Of a stretch of 64,000 nt of DNA, positions 41,522-54,321 are shown in pieces. The stretch is taken from assembly GCA_963971285.1 (NCBI GenBank), contig OZ020252.1, positions 11,631,662 through 11,695,661 on the forward strand, given 5' to 3'. The stretch's first letter is position 1. Each line of letters starts with the position of its first letter. Source of the stretch: Astropecten irregularis (taxonomy: Eukaryota > Echinodermata > Asteroidea > Paxillosida > Astropectinidae). Under the pieces are notes generated by a model that saw only the letters and a program-made list of their open reading frames with translations, had not been told where the DNA came from and ran no database searches. A program made the position numbers and the translations under genes.

Positions 41522-44500
41522 GGGAGCAGGGCGTTAATGTTGATTCGGCTTTCCCAAAAAGAGTCTTCACCAGGCTGCTGCCCTGCAAACTTTTTCTGGT
41601 CCATTGTGTGCCCTAATCCCCCTACAAAAGAGACCCAGTTAATCTGAAAGTTTGCACCATCTCTTGGGATTGCCTGCCTGGAGTTCAGCCAAGCATAGCT
41701 CATTATCGGAGTCCTATTGTGCCTGCCCTATTCATACTTGACTTCAGCCTATTACGGGAATTTCTTTGAGGATATGACATTGCTGCCGGGTTTATTTCTT
41801 GAGCAGTCGACTACAGTCATCCCCATGCTGGAACTTTGCAACATTTCCTTGATAAAATAATAGTTACAACGGGCTCTTTCTTCAGGGGATCGGGATTTCC
41901 TTTTCCTAACTCATTTTTACTTTCAGTGGATCATTGTGCATTTTGGTGGTCATGATTTGTTTCCACCTTTTTGTCTCGGGATCGGCATTTTATTCAGGGA
42001 TAATTTTTGTCTTAGTCTTTTTTTCTGGGGATGAAATATGTTTTCGAAGATCGTTGGGGAAATCAACGGAATCCGATTCTGTGTTTTTTTCTTTCAGAGG
42101 ATCGTGGTTTCTCTTCATTGTCATGATTTTTTTCACTGGGTCTTTTAGTGGATTATTATGAAGAGTTATTTCTTGCGTGGATACAATAAAACATTTCAGC
42201 GAAGGGGCTGAAAGCGCTTTATATATTCTCAAACTTTATTTGGAGAGGAGAAGAAAGTACTTTCTGAAATCTGATCGGTTTTTTTTTCAGAGGGTCAGGA
42301 TACATTCAGTTTTATGGGATCGGGATTTAATTTGTTTTCTTTATAGGGCATTAGAAAGCGAACAAAAAATGTTTTATCCCCTGGCAAGCATTTTCAAGGG
42401 GATCGGGCCGGATTTATAGTTATTATATTAGGGGAAGACTTTATTTTTCGGGGGATGTGGTTTGATGTTTTTTTTTTATTGGGTCTCCGGTTTCAGGGGC
42501 TCCGGATTTCCTTTTCATGTAATGAATCTATCCCACTGGAATCGGAATTTTTTTCTAGCGATAAATGAATATATTTCTGGGGATCGTTTTGTTGGGGTTC
42601 AGGGGATCCTGACTAATCCATAATTTCAGAAGGTCGTGGCATTTATTTCTTTTTCTTCTATTTCTCTAGGGGATTGGCTGGGATCCAGAAGATTTGGGAT
42701 CTGGAAGCCGTCTACAATTCAGGGGATTCTGTTTTGTTTTGTTTTTCTTGTTTTGTTTTTTTAGATGATCGTGATTTTTCTTGCTTATGGTATTTTCTTC
42801 GTCTTTTTTTCACTGGGGTCTTTTTGGGGAATTATTATAGGCCAGATAATATCTGAAATCTGATATGGCTATAGGGCTGCGTTCCTAACAATACAGCTGT
42901 CAATCATTCTTGGAAGAGAGCCAAGTTTTGTTTCAAGTTATTGATGTTTTTTCTCACAGAGATCAAGTTTCACAGGGTTGGGATTTATTTTTTCACGGCA
43001 TCGGGATTTAATATTTTTTCTGGGGGATCGTTTTTAATTTTATCCCATGGCAAGCATTTTTCAAGGGGATCAGAATTGATATTTTTGGGGATGGATTATA
43101 TTTTGAGGATGTTTCGGGGTATATGAGAAACCTATAAGCTGTCTATGTTTTTTCTCTTAGGGATCGTGGTTTTTGGTGATCATGATTTTTTAGAGGGTCT
43201 TTTTTTTCTGTCTAGTTGTCGGGGTTGCTTTAAGACGGTCGGGGTATGGATACTTTCCAGGGGATCGGAATTCATGTTTTTTTCTAGGAAGGGCTCGACG
43301 CTAACTTGTTGGGTTTGTTAGTGACCCATTCGGGCCACTAAAATCTTCATATTTTCATTTTTTGTGGCCCAATCATGTAGCCCGAAAAATTAAATAAAAC
43401 AGAAAACACGCCTGCAGAGTGTACACGTACCGAACAGATGTATGCGTATCGTTGCGAGAATCATTAGGCTCAGGGTGACCTTTCTCGAATCCAAGGTAGG
43501 GGCCTACCGTCCATATAAGACGCAAATCGCATATCCCTGATCAGCTAAATCTTGCTTGAATTTCACTCGGTTATTTCGTCCAATTCGCTATTGGTAGAAA
43601 CATTCGTTTCATGTACTTGATGTAAAAAATATCATGCTGAAATTCCCCGGCCTCCAGTCCGATTGGCGCATTGCCGAAGACGAAAACATCGGGCACCCAC
43701 AGTCACATGCACGCACACCGCTCAGCAGTCAGCCCGTAAAAGCCACGATCTTAAATGACCCGTGCACCAGCGAAATAGTTTCAACCGCGTGTAGGCCGGA
43801 AGCCTACTTTATGTGTGTGTATAATGGAGCAGTCAAATAGCGCGTTACCGATACCGTGGCGGCGCGGCCGGCTTCAGTAGGCCTACATAATTTTACGGTA
43901 AGAATCTGCTTTTACTCGTCCCAAAAAGCCTGTCACGCTTAGCAATTCCACTCATGATCGACTCTGAATATTCTGTAAGGTTGCTCCAGCAATAGAATAT
44001 TGCATACTCCCGAACACTCGCCTACATCGAGACCAGAATCTCACATATAGCGGTGCCGTTTTTTAATTGCCCGATCGGCCGCTGAGACTTTAATAATACT
44101 TTTAATAGTCGTCCGACATCTTATTTCTATTACTAAAAGCACTGGGCAACCGTCAGTGTCGATCTCCGAGATCGTTTTTATCCCGTGCGCCGAAGATTTT
44201 TTCAAGAATATCGGGATTTATATATATATATTTTTAAATTTATTTATTTTATTCAATGAAAACCAACAGCGGTTAACCGCCACTTACAGGCATCAAAAAA
44301 CATTTAAAAGAAATAAAATGAGCCATATACATATAAACATTAATACTTAATACTAAAAAAATACTCAGGAAAATTCGGCAAACTCCCATAAAGACCTACA
44401 TTCACCCTCACAATAAAAGCACACACACCCGGTCCGCACACGCGGCATTCGTTGCTGGCCGATGTTTTTTTCAGGGGCTCAGGATTTATTTACATGTGTT

Positions 44501-44971
44501 TTTCAGATGAACAGGATTTATTTTAAGGGGAAGGATTGACTTTCATGGGATACGGCAAGCAGACCTTCGTACCGATGTTTTAGACATCCACATACATAGA
44601 GTAAAATGCCCGATATACTGCATGGAAATTGTCAGGAACTTGCTACTGGTTGCGCAAAATAATTCCACTCTAGTCGACTGCCAAACTTATTATCCATGGC
44701 TCGGCCAAAGTAAAGTTGCACCTCTTGAAGAAGAATAACTGAGTTGTCACTCAATTACAGCCAGGAAACTCTTCCACTCAGATTCCATTGTTCCCTTTGT
44801 TATACAATTCGGCCGGATTAGCGTCATGATGAAAGACTGGCAAGAAGTGCCAGTCAAGTCTATCCTAACAATGGAGACTGGCTCCATTCATTGGCGAAGT
44901 GCCCTTTGTATTTGTTCAGGGGATTAAAAAGGCTGTAGGGCAAGCCGAATCAACATTAATGCCCTGCTCCC
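41522..44971. mobile_element. Harbinger-like element, 3.45 kb, TAA target duplication
   Basis: TIR GGGAGCAGGGC(G/A)TTAATG, continuing TTGATTCGGCTT, about 35 bp with two mismatches, between 41522 and 44971. TAA is on each side (41519-41521, 44972-44974), as expected of PIF/Harbinger. No transposase or Myb-like frame is recognised. Most of the left half is the GGGGATCGGG array. It occupies most of the intron between exons c and d. Confidence 0.7.
41885..43275. repeat. Degenerate GGGGATCGGGATTT array
   Basis: At least 16 copies of a core such as TTCAGGGGATCGGGATTTNNTTTT occur about every 30-100 bp, separated by T-rich spacers, all on one strand. Late copies appear at 44466-44550, still inside the element. 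Many copies read TTTTTCAG followed by GG, resembling repeated splice acceptors. Confidence 0.65.
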
Positions 44972-45388
44972 TAAATTACAAGCTCGACAGCAGTGAGTCA
45001 TGGTGACAATGCACAATTTTGTAATTCATGGTTTAAATATCACTTGTGAAAACCTTCACAGATTTTGTGGGGAGGATTTGTAAATTCTCACGGAATTTCA
45101 CAAGACCAAGTTGACAGTATCATTGATGCTCTGGGCAGTATCTAAGTCTTTCTATAAAAATAACAGTCTCTCAGTGCCTGGGTTACTTCAGTGTTCCCAG
45201 ACATACTTATCTTGCATAGCTGGTTGGTCTGGGATAGTATTGTAGGACATGTAGGAGAAGAAAACTAGTGTTCATCTATCTTAGTTTTGGTCAAATTTGA
45301 TCATTGTGTATATTATGGAGGAAAAACCAGCAAAAATCATCAATGTTTTTGTACATCCAAATTATCTCTTCTTTTATGTCTAATAAAG

Positions 45389-45510
45389 GTCCAAGGAAGA
45401 AAAACAAATGGAAAAGGGAGCAGGAAAAGGACGAAGGAGAAGCAGCTTATATCCTGGAATTGATAAGAGCCAATCTACAGGAGGCAATCAGAATGTCAGC
45501 ATGGAACAAG
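45389..45510 (+). CDS. SLC4-like bicarbonate transporter, exon d (probable)
   Basis: A 122-bp open segment between acceptor TCTTTTATGTCTAATAAAG and donor GTGAAT. Read in the phase left by exon c it encodes RSKEEKQMEKGAGKGRRRSS, LYPGIDKSQS and GNQNVSMEQ, then leaves one base (G). Exon e needs exactly one preceding base, so this segment joins c and e where a direct c-e junction would break the frame. The content is basic and Ser-rich, like the variable linker between the cytoplasmic and membrane domains of SLC4 proteins, so homology is weak and the call rests on phase and splice sites. A long-inverted-repeat element starts about 25 bp after its donor. Confidence 0.65.
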
Positions 45511-45534
45511 GTGAATGGATGGAATGTAAAATGT

Positions 45535-46865
45535 TTGGGAAGAAGTCAAATTCAAAGTTACACAATGTCGTATTGCTGGCGGTGCTGTTTTGGTTGCAAA
45601 AATTCTAACCTTCATCAGGCCATTGAAGACTGGGTGCTGCGGTACTATTTATGTGCTGATGGCCCACAACTGTGCTCATTGGTCTGTAATGTGGTGCAGA
45701 TGTTGAATAGGTAAGTGTTGCTCCAGTGGTTCCATTCGTTGTACGGCGGTGGTCATAGTGACATGGTGGGGAGCGAGAAACTGGGAATGTCGATGCTGCT
45801 GTCACAGTTAAAGTTGTTATGGAGATGGATAGCCTCTTTAACATGTCTGGTGTACCAGTGCTGCTTCCGGACTTTGCACCATATTCCTCACGGTAGCGGA
45901 TTTGAAAATGGTGTGGATGCCATGATCCTGGAAAATTCTCCTAAGTAGTCTGGAAATGCTGTCCACGAAGTGGATCATCATGAAGGACATGTATGCATTC
46001 CTTTGGTTGAAATGGATGAAATGGTGTGGGTAATCATTTGCTGAGAGGGCAGCTTGCACATGGTGTCTCTCTGTGAGTGTTCAGCATGGTTTGGTAACCA
46101 GGTGTGAGGTGCAATAGTACTCCGCACTAATGACGTCACAAAATCCCCGGATGTCAGACAAACATTGTCTCACGCACGTAGTGTACATGCACGTGCACAC
46201 CCACACACGTGTGCAAGGTAGCAATGTTTGTCGGATCGGATGCTATTTTTAGCGTTAGTGCGGAGCGCTATTGTGGATGCACTTGACTGTCCAACGCTTA
46301 CTTGACAATCCCTCATGTACGAGATCCCCTGTAACGAATTATGCGACCAGGCAAAACCTGCTGACCGATCGGTGAGGGGATCTCGGAACATCAACGTAAC
46401 ATCTACAACACTCTGATTGATTCTGCGGTAGCCGAACATGCTGAACACACTGTTCACCTTCCCAATAGGGATGATATATGGTTCATTGACCGGGAGCAGC
46501 ACTTCTTCACCAGACGTGTGAGGCTATCCACTCCTGCCTCTGTAACCACAGCCTTAACCGTGACAGCGGAATGACATCCCCAGTTTCTGGCTCCCCACCA
46601 TCCATCACCATGACCCCTGCTGTACAACAGATAGAGCCACCAGGAGACACTGGAGCTGCACCCCTGTGGCGGGCCGCAACAAGACCTCTCTGACTTCTGC
46701 ACCACAGCACATACTGATGAGTACAGACGAGGGCTGCCCGATGCATAAATAGCACCGTAGTACCCAGTCTTCCTTTGCCTGATGAAGGTTTATAGCAGTT
46801 TTGCAACCAAATGTTGCCACCAGCAACACAATATCGCATGACTTTGATTAATGTCTTCCTATTTC
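45535..46865. mobile_element. Long-inverted-repeat element next to SLC4 exon d
   Basis: 45563-45880 and 46500-46845 are inverted copies (roughly 70-75% by eye) sharing TTTGGTTGCAAAA, CCTTCATCAGGC, GGAGATGGATAGCCTC and GTGCTGCTTCCGG. Outer edges blur into AAGAAGTCAA/AAGACATTAA. Open frames in both arms are remnants of the same ancestral repeat and carry no recognised domain. Confidence 0.65.
46112..46273. mobile_element. Small MITE within the loop of the long-inverted-repeat element
   Basis: CAATAGTACTCCGCACTAA and TTAGTGCGGAGCGCTATTG face each other 162 bp apart. The interior includes TGACGTCA (46131-46138) and an inverted pair GACAAACATTGTCT / AGCAATGTTTGTCGG. No target duplication seen. 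Confidence 0.6.
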
Positions 46866-47739
46866 AACTACCGCGATAAATAACCCTTTCCTCTCTATGT
46901 AAAATATTGGCCCCAAAACATACAAGAGGTATCTTTATGTTTCAAGCTCTTTATCCTGTGATGTATTTTCCTTTGTAAAGGCATCACAATAGAGTGCCAT
47001 ACACGTGGAATATACACACGCAAAATCAAACTTTATGATCAACAATTTTCATGTCAAAATGCATTCTTTCCGTGGAAAATTATGAATCATTTGAAAGCTC
47101 TGAATGTCTACTTTCTTCTCAAAATCCGACACATATGATTACATGTTATACTAGATTCCCTCAATCACCACTGTATTTTCATCCATTCACAACCTTTGAA
47201 GCCTTTTTGTTTTTGACCACCGAACCATACCGCTACTTCAAGCTCACTGCGCTCGGTCGCCATTACTCGATTTGTATTGAACGTGGAACAGTCAGCAAGA
47301 GGACATCTTCTGCTCCATTTTTATATAAAACTTGATGGGAATAGATCATATAATAGTTGTGAAAGTAAAATTGAAGATTTCATCTTTATTTTTCTCCTAG
47401 AAAAAAACGTAATTTTGACAATGATTTTATATCAAAAGAAAGAAAATTGCCAAATCCAGCCACAAGATCCCATCATAATGCATTATGACATGTACCAGTG
47501 TGTGTGCACGTGTTTGCCGATGACTGTGTACTGAATAGCAAAATTTCAGCACGTGGTTTTTGAGACCTGATTGTGGGGACGCTTGCATGGTTGCTCAGAT
47601 AACAGTCATTGGCGCTCACACTTGTACCCGGCGCCATTCAGCATAGCGTGCAGGCAGTGCATGCAACAACAAAACATGAGACAGTTAAGGATCGTTTTGG
47701 AGGTGAAATCACAGGACTTTGACTTAGGATAGGGGTGAA
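46866..47739. other. Intronic stretch without recognised feature
   Basis: AT-rich, no element ends or coding signature recognised. Confidence 0.4.
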
Positions 47740-50115
47740 AAGATCAAGGGAAAACACATCGAAGGTACATGTACATGGTGAGCCGGGCATTTACCCCCCG
47801 CGTTGTAGGCGCAATCATGTGCCCAAGCCCTCTGCACCTCCTGACATACGTGTATTCAATCAACCTCCCGTCAGACGGGCACCGTTGATCAGCAGGGTGA
47901 TCCTGTGTTCCACGCTCAGTCACACACGATCGTTGGTCGCGGTTGGGTGGCTCAGGGACAAAGGGGTTTACCGCACACAATGCACCGGCGTCCCCTCAAG
48001 CTTTGAGTCTTCACCCGTAATTGTCTGTTGTCTCTGAATAGGCCATTCAGCCATAAGCCCACACTACATGTATGTGTACTGGATAGTCTGTCCCTACTGC
48101 CGCCCAGGATTATCCCTGCTTGCCACAATCGTCTCATTCCTCAGAGTATTTATCTGAGGACGAGGGTGTGGCCCAACTGTAGTGGTTGAGATAAATAGCC
48201 GGATAACTGAAGGTTTTCAACTGCCGTTTTCAACAGCTCACTGCACTCTACCTCCAAATTGTAGGTGTATGGCTTTCTGGCCGCACTGTGTCGGCAGGGC
48301 TTGATGTTTATCATGTACTTCGGCTAGTGGCTTGCAGTAAGACAGTCTTGTGTGGCCGTTGTGCCAGCTCTCAACCTTACTTGGAGCCTTGTATTTATCA
48401 TCAGCAGGGATAAGTACCACCAGTGGCTCTCCCAGTCTCCAACTTCCATGGAAGATTTCCCGGACCGAGTAGGATCACAGGCTAAACCTTTGCCGATGCG
48501 TATCCCTCTGTCACCGGGCGACGATGGTCCCAGCGCGAGCTTAGCTTAGGCTGCTGGGCCTTATGGCCAGTCTGGTAGGCATGCTCTGCAGGCTGCACCT
48601 GCTCTTTCTTTACTGGCCGAGGCCTCAATCCTTGAGCTATCGCGTGCCGGTCACGCCTTGGCCGCTCCCGCACATTCGATGTTTGTTGGACGTCCCCAAC
48701 ATCATGTCGGGCCGTGCCTGAGGTGAGTCATGTCATTTTTCTGGCTTGGGGCCTCCATCCACCCACGCCAAGTAGCGAGCCAGTGTGACCCCGAGCATCG
48801 CTCAAGTCATTCCAATGTGCTCGAGATGTTGGCAGTCTCCAATGCTCTCTGGCTGTTCTGGACCTATGACGCGACATCACACCCATGGTTTCCTACACAG
48901 TGCCATGGAGGGGAGACATGGTCTGCCAAGCCATGTGCTCTCACTTGAACCATCTGCCATCGGTGCATGTGCCTTCAGCGGCGCACCACCTGGGAGAGGA
49001 GAACGTCGTTGCCGACTACAGTTTGTGGTGCCCGGTCAGGGCTCTTAAGTGGTGTATCGACTGAACCAGGCCGCTCGGAGCTGCCTGTTCCTGGCTATTT
49101 ATCTCATCAACCCCGCTGTATGGACTGGCTTCTCGCAACACGTTTGCTCACTGGCTAGTCTTGGCCATATTCTCATCTGCGCTTGTACCGTTGGCATGAG
49201 CCGACAGTTCAGCCCAGATGCATGGTGGACCATGCCCTACCTCCATGGGTGGGCCTTCTTTAGGGGTACTTGTGCGGAGTGCTACCTGAAGGACACTCTC
49301 CGGACAGAGGTAAGGGTCGGGAGAGCAGTGTTGGAGATGGCTTCCAGAGCTGCATCCCGAGACCCGCTTTTTCCTGGGGCCTCGCAAAAATAGGCGAGTC
49401 CCCCGATTGTTCTAACATTTTCTTTGAACCCCGATGTACACATATCATTCTATATGTCGTATTTCCGGCTTTTACTATCCGTATTATCCCCTTCCGTGCA
49501 TGTTAGCACAACGGGTGCTGATGCAACCTCATGTGTATGCCCCTGGCAGGTCTGTGATTGGTTGCTCCTTGCTAAGGCTGTTGCCTCATAAGGTTTTTTT
49601 TAAACTTAGATGTCTTGCCTGGCCTCCTTGCCCTGGCCTCCTTGCCCTGGCCTCCTTGCCCTGCCCTCAGGTGGGCACACAAGTTATGCCAGGGATTGCC
49701 TTAGTTACAGTGCCCCTTTCTGTATACAATAGCATCTTGCATACCCACCGCCTAATGTCGGTGCCAGTCTATGCATAAGTAGTGGCTCTACAGGTAAGAT
49801 GAGTGAAGTAGACTCCCCCCCCCCCCCCACAGAATGGTGGTAGTGGTCTACGAACAAATACTTACCTGTATAGCATCCTCTCCTCCTCCCCACTATCCTC
49901 GATGTATGGGCATTCCGCCCTGAGTTTAACCGAGAAAAGAGGATTCCTACGTGGCATACATGCCGCGGGGCACTGTGGGTAGGTCAATAGGGGGCGCTGT
50001 TGTGTCAATTGTTATAGCGTGAATACCTGACGGTCTAGGGAAATATGCATAAGTAGGGGCTCTTTAGGTAAGTATTCGTTCGTAGACCCCTACCACACTT
50101 CTGTGGGGGGGATTA
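47740..50115 (+). mobile_element. DIRS-type retrotransposon, deleted copy 1
   Basis: It aligns with the larger DIRS copy at 56508-62790. It retains a gag-like remnant (about 47750-48000), an RT tail (about 48200-48480), RNase H (LGASIHPRQVASQ, SSHSNVLEMLAVSNAL, about 48750-48890), a tyrosine recombinase tail (AECYLKDTLRTEVRVGRAVL, about 49270-49330) and the right terminal region (49890-50115). Stops and frameshifts are throughout. The right end has the inverted pair 49830-49870 / 50070-50106 typical of the DIRS internal complementary region. The left end is uncertain. Confidence 0.7.
49615..49672. repeat. 17-bp GC-rich minisatellite in DIRS copy 1
   Basis: Four units of TGGCCTCCTTGCCC, absent as an array from the matching region of the second DIRS copy (62350), so it expanded in this copy. 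Confidence 0.8.
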
Positions 50116-50652
50116 TGCACCCTGTTGTTGACCCCAATGAATACGCAAATTTCACCCACAGACTGGAGGTCACGCTCAGTCTTCGTCATGTGACACCGGA
50201 GTACATGTATTAACTTTCTACAAGACGTTATTTTTCGTCGGTCGGTGGAATGTTCCACTTTGTTGGCGTGTGGGTGGGTTATTGTTTGGAGGGACTCGCG
50301 CATATAATGTCTTGGACAAGACTACGTATGGGACTGAACTTTTCACAGATGACTGTTACTGTATCTGTCTTGATATTTATGTTTACGAATCTGCATTTCT
50401 TTGATAAAAACCAAAGTATGATACTACCTTTAATCACTGTAATTTAATTGTTTAGAGCCATTTTTAAAAGCCCATATGATTGTAATTGAAATGGCAAATC
50501 CCCAAATTTTAAGTACCATACCTACTACAAATGTGCCAAAATTCAATTCCCTGTGATTTTTATTTTTGGATATATAGCTAGGTTTGAAAACCCACAAAAA
50601 GCATGCGGCGACCTTTAATCACTGTAATTTAATTGTTTAAAAAGGCCATATA

Positions 50653-51822
50653 CAGTAAAACCTTGATAAGTCAACCTCGTATGACCCGAAAGCCTGCTTA
50701 ACTCGACGTGAGGCTTTATTCCCGCCGAAAGAATAGGCTTCTGTGTACATAAATACTTTCGTATGTCGAATTACCTGCGGTCAAAATCCTGTTTGAGTCG
50801 AAGATTTTCTTCAGACCATTGAAAAAATCACGGCCGAGTCTGTCCTAATCACTAGTAATCAGGTGCTAAAATGACATGAAAACTTTTCTATAAACTCTGC
50901 GGTGTCTATTTCAATGTTGCTACTTGGCTTTCATGTTCCCATTGTGAATGAATGAGTCACCAATTGTGTGGAGATTGACTGCATGCGATGCACACTATGC
51001 TATGCTGGCCCCGTGTGGTGCACAACAATGCTTTGACATGCAACACTTCCACAGTCCATGTAGCTTAAATGCAACCGCACTGAATGCACGGATAATGCAC
51101 GCGTACATGTACCCCATTTGCATTTATTTAGCCAATTACGGCTGGAATAAAAACTAAAGGGGTACAGCAATTGATCATTGACACCAACCCCTATGGAGCA
51201 TAACACGCACGTGCTCGCTGTACAGTAGCGATCACGTGTGTTTACATCGTCGGTTTTTTTGACAGCTCGTTGACTGAGTCGTTACACACAATACACATGT
51301 CTGTTTTGCTACGGGCTGGTAGAATATTTTCTATCTCATTTTAATTTAAGAAAGAAGCAAGATGCATTTTTATATGTTTTCCAAACAAAAATCCAAGCTT
51401 AACTTTTTGAAAATGAAGCGATCTCACGCGATAATGGTGATGGATAAGATTTTATCCCAAGAACGGTGCGAAAGAACGGTGCGGAAGAACGGTGCGGAAG
51501 AACACAATTTTTTTACAAGAAAAAAGAAATAACGGCGCTAAATATCGGCAGAATAGTGAGAATACCAACTCTCAGGTGAGAAATGTATCAAAACTCATAC
51601 AATTACAATTTATTATTCATCATACATTATACAGACATATAATTGAAAATGAAGTGCATATGTACATGTAATTTGGGCGACATAACATGCCACTTCTATT
51701 GTGAGTCAATCCCCCTATTCTATGTGCACAATTTGACTTTTCAAAACATGCGTAAGTTGAAGTCTGCATGAGTCAAAGTTTACATTCATTCCCTTGAGTT
51801 TCGAATCATTGAGGTTTTACTG
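50653..51822. mobile_element. Tc1/mariner-like element (CAGTAAAACCT ends)
   Basis: CAGTAAAACCTTGATAAGTC at the left and TTGAGGTTTTACTG at the right, with TA on both sides. This end is typical of pogo/Tigger-type mariner relatives. The interior has no transposase frame; a 14-bp tandem AAGAACGGTGCGGA lies at about 51458-51502. Confidence 0.75.
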
Positions 51823-52430
51823 TAATTGTAATTGAAATGGCATAATATCCCCACATTTCAGAATATATTGAATGTCATACTACACATGTGGAGTGTACTT
51901 TTGGATATAGCTGGGGTTGAAAACCCATCAAAAGCTTACGCTCACGACATGAAATTTGCCATTTTTTTCCACGCCACGCAACAAATATAGGCTTTTCATA
52001 AAATTAAAAAAATTGCCAAAAAAGAATGTCTTTTGTAAGAATCTGAAAAAATAGGTGATTACTATGTAATTGATACTATTCATTTATATAATATCAAGGT
52101 GATTATCACATCAGTTTCAAAGATATGAATCACAAATATGGCTAATTATTCATTTCAGCCTAATTTTTATCCTTGTTAACTACTTCACAGCAGTATTCAA
52201 AACAAAATGTCTCTCTGGTACAACATCATTTACAAAATAATAATGTTCCTTTCCAGTAAAAATTGTACTTTCTTTTATTGGTGATAAGAGGATGCACTGT
52301 TATAGTCAGGATTGCAACCTGCCACAAGCCTACAATACTGAGGCCAAGATTAAAACAAAGGCCAAAGGGTTTTCCAAGGCCATGTCAGGAATGAAACAAA
52401 ATCATGTTGAAGTGAATCATTCAAGCTTAA

Positions 52431-54321
52431 AGCCCAACTAAAAAGCTCGGGATGGTATTTTTAATTTTTGTGTTTCCTGGTAGTTTATGGACTTAACAAT
52501 ACACAGAAATTAACATTTGTCAAGTATTACACTGAATACACTATTTAGAGTAGTTTTATTTCTCCCCCACTTTGCCCGAAATCCGAAAAGCGCGAGGTCA
52601 AATTATAGCGTGTTTGTAAACACAATGACGTCATTTCGGGACACGAGTTGCATGCCACATAACAGTATGCGTCTGGCATCCGTATGCAAGTCCGCGTACA
52701 ACCACTTGACATTTGAACCGGTACCAGACTAGCCACGCTGCCTCGCCACACACAGTCAATATCGGTCCGAATTGCTTTTGATTTCTTATTGTTTGTTCTT
52801 GAACTTACAGTTATGTCTTCTTCTGTATGTTTTTTTTTATATGTGTGTAAAAATCATAACACTCTATGCAATTTTCCAATAAACTATAGAGCTACCCAAG
52901 CAAAAAACCTAGGCAAAATCTCAGCGAGGCGACACGCGGGTTGCCATGTACGTGCCTGCTGTGCCATGTCTCTCTCATCTCAAAGAATTAGAAAGATTAC
53001 ATGACTACCGCGATGTCCCTCGATCAGCTTGTATTGTCAAACAAGCCTTCGGAAAGATCGGAAACTTAACAGAATCCATGGATAATATAAACCCCAACAT
53101 CATCACTGATATTTTGTTCATGATCCACGATTCATCCGATCGCAATGTCTTCCAACCACCTCCACGATTTAACGAACAGCGGTGCATGCTAACGTAACCA
53201 TCGTCCGGCAGCCGTTGCCCACTATGATCGCACAACCACCGTGAGCGTGGCATGCATGTACCGGGCCTGGCGAGCCTGTCACACGGCCCAGCTCCGTACA
53301 TCGTGCACGGTGAACCCTCGTGCTGCTGTGTGCGCTGTGCAGTATGTCCGGAAACACGACAACAAAAATGGCTGCGTTCGTTGCCGTCGTACCGGTGAGT
53401 TTCTTGCCTCCATTCGCATTCGTGTTCGGTGCTTTTGGACCATGACCTACCTCCATGGATGGACACATATTTTGAGTTTGATTCAGTATTTCTTTTCGCC
53501 GGGAAAATGAACATTTATCCCAGTTTTTAACTGGCCTGCCGGGCTACCGAGAGCCGAGAGAATTTCACTCGCCCGCTGCATGCTGCTTTCACGCGACCGA
53601 GCGACCGCGTACTATTTTTATTCCTGCACGGTATGGATCTTTTATTGAATCCATTTTTTTCTGCAGTATGTTTAAGTTGTCATTCCTTAGGCCTAAAGAA
53701 AGTTTCCTTGACAAATTTGGCCTGGAATCTTGGTCTATACAAATTCAGTTTATAATTTTATGTACATACGATTTTCTTGTCCCGTGGAAATATGAAATAC
53801 GTACGCCCGTCCCGTTGGGATGATCATGTTTCTCAGCTCAAACAATCATCCACGTTTCAACAACTGAACGAAGTATTTCCACTCACTCACTCTCTAACAT
53901 CTATTCCCAGATTTTCAAGAAAATTATAAGGTGACTAGTAGTAATATAGAGGACCAAAATCAATTGATGTTTGCTTAAGAAGGTCTAAGAAGGAAAGCAT
54001 TTTGAAACTTGCAAATACACGGCATGATCCATGCAACGTACACGTACACACACGTACATGTACACGGCCACACACTCACGGGGCCTTGTTTGCAATTCGT
54101 CCCGAAATGACGTCACAGGGGTCAATGCATACGATGAATAAGTAATTAGGTTTTCTGAAATCGGTAAATTGGGGTTCGCCAAAACGCCCACTTTGATGTT
54201 TTTTTTACAACACAAAATCAAAATTACAAGTAATTGTACTATTCAATTTGGGAAAGGGATACTATAATCTGTCTAAAAAACCAAAATTGGTAAATTAAGT
54301 GGATATCATTTTAGTTGGGCT
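52431..54321. mobile_element. TTAA-flanked element, 1.9 kb
   Basis: TIR AGCCCAACTAAAA, TTAA at 52427-52430 and 54322-54325. Subterminal inverted segments include TGACGTCATTTCGGGAC (52626-52642) and GTCCCGAAATGACGTCA (about 54100-54116), each with a CRE-type octamer. No transposase recognised. A long minus-strand frame (53005-53514) has no recognised domain. Confidence 0.75.
53344..53394 (+). other. Candidate short first exon inside the TTAA element
   Basis: ATG followed by 16 more codons (MSGNTTTKMAAFVAVVP) ends exactly at a strong donor CCG|GTGAGT, in a CG-rich setting. It could be a cryptic first exon for the downstream SLC4-like exon e, but exon e needs one preceding base while this ends in phase 0, so they do not join in frame. 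Confidence 0.2.

Noticed and set aside
45304-45714. 136-codon frame read through as one protein
   Set aside because: It crosses the exon d donor and runs into the long-inverted-repeat element in a frame different from the SLC4 phase.
53430-53465. Relationship to DIRS recombinase DNA (CCTACCTCCATGG)
   Set aside because: Only about 20 bases resemble 49230 and 60830; too short to claim a shared element.
53005-53514. 169-codon minus-strand frame as a gene
   Set aside because: Lies inside a TTAA-flanked element, overlaps other frames, and shows no recognised domain or splice context.
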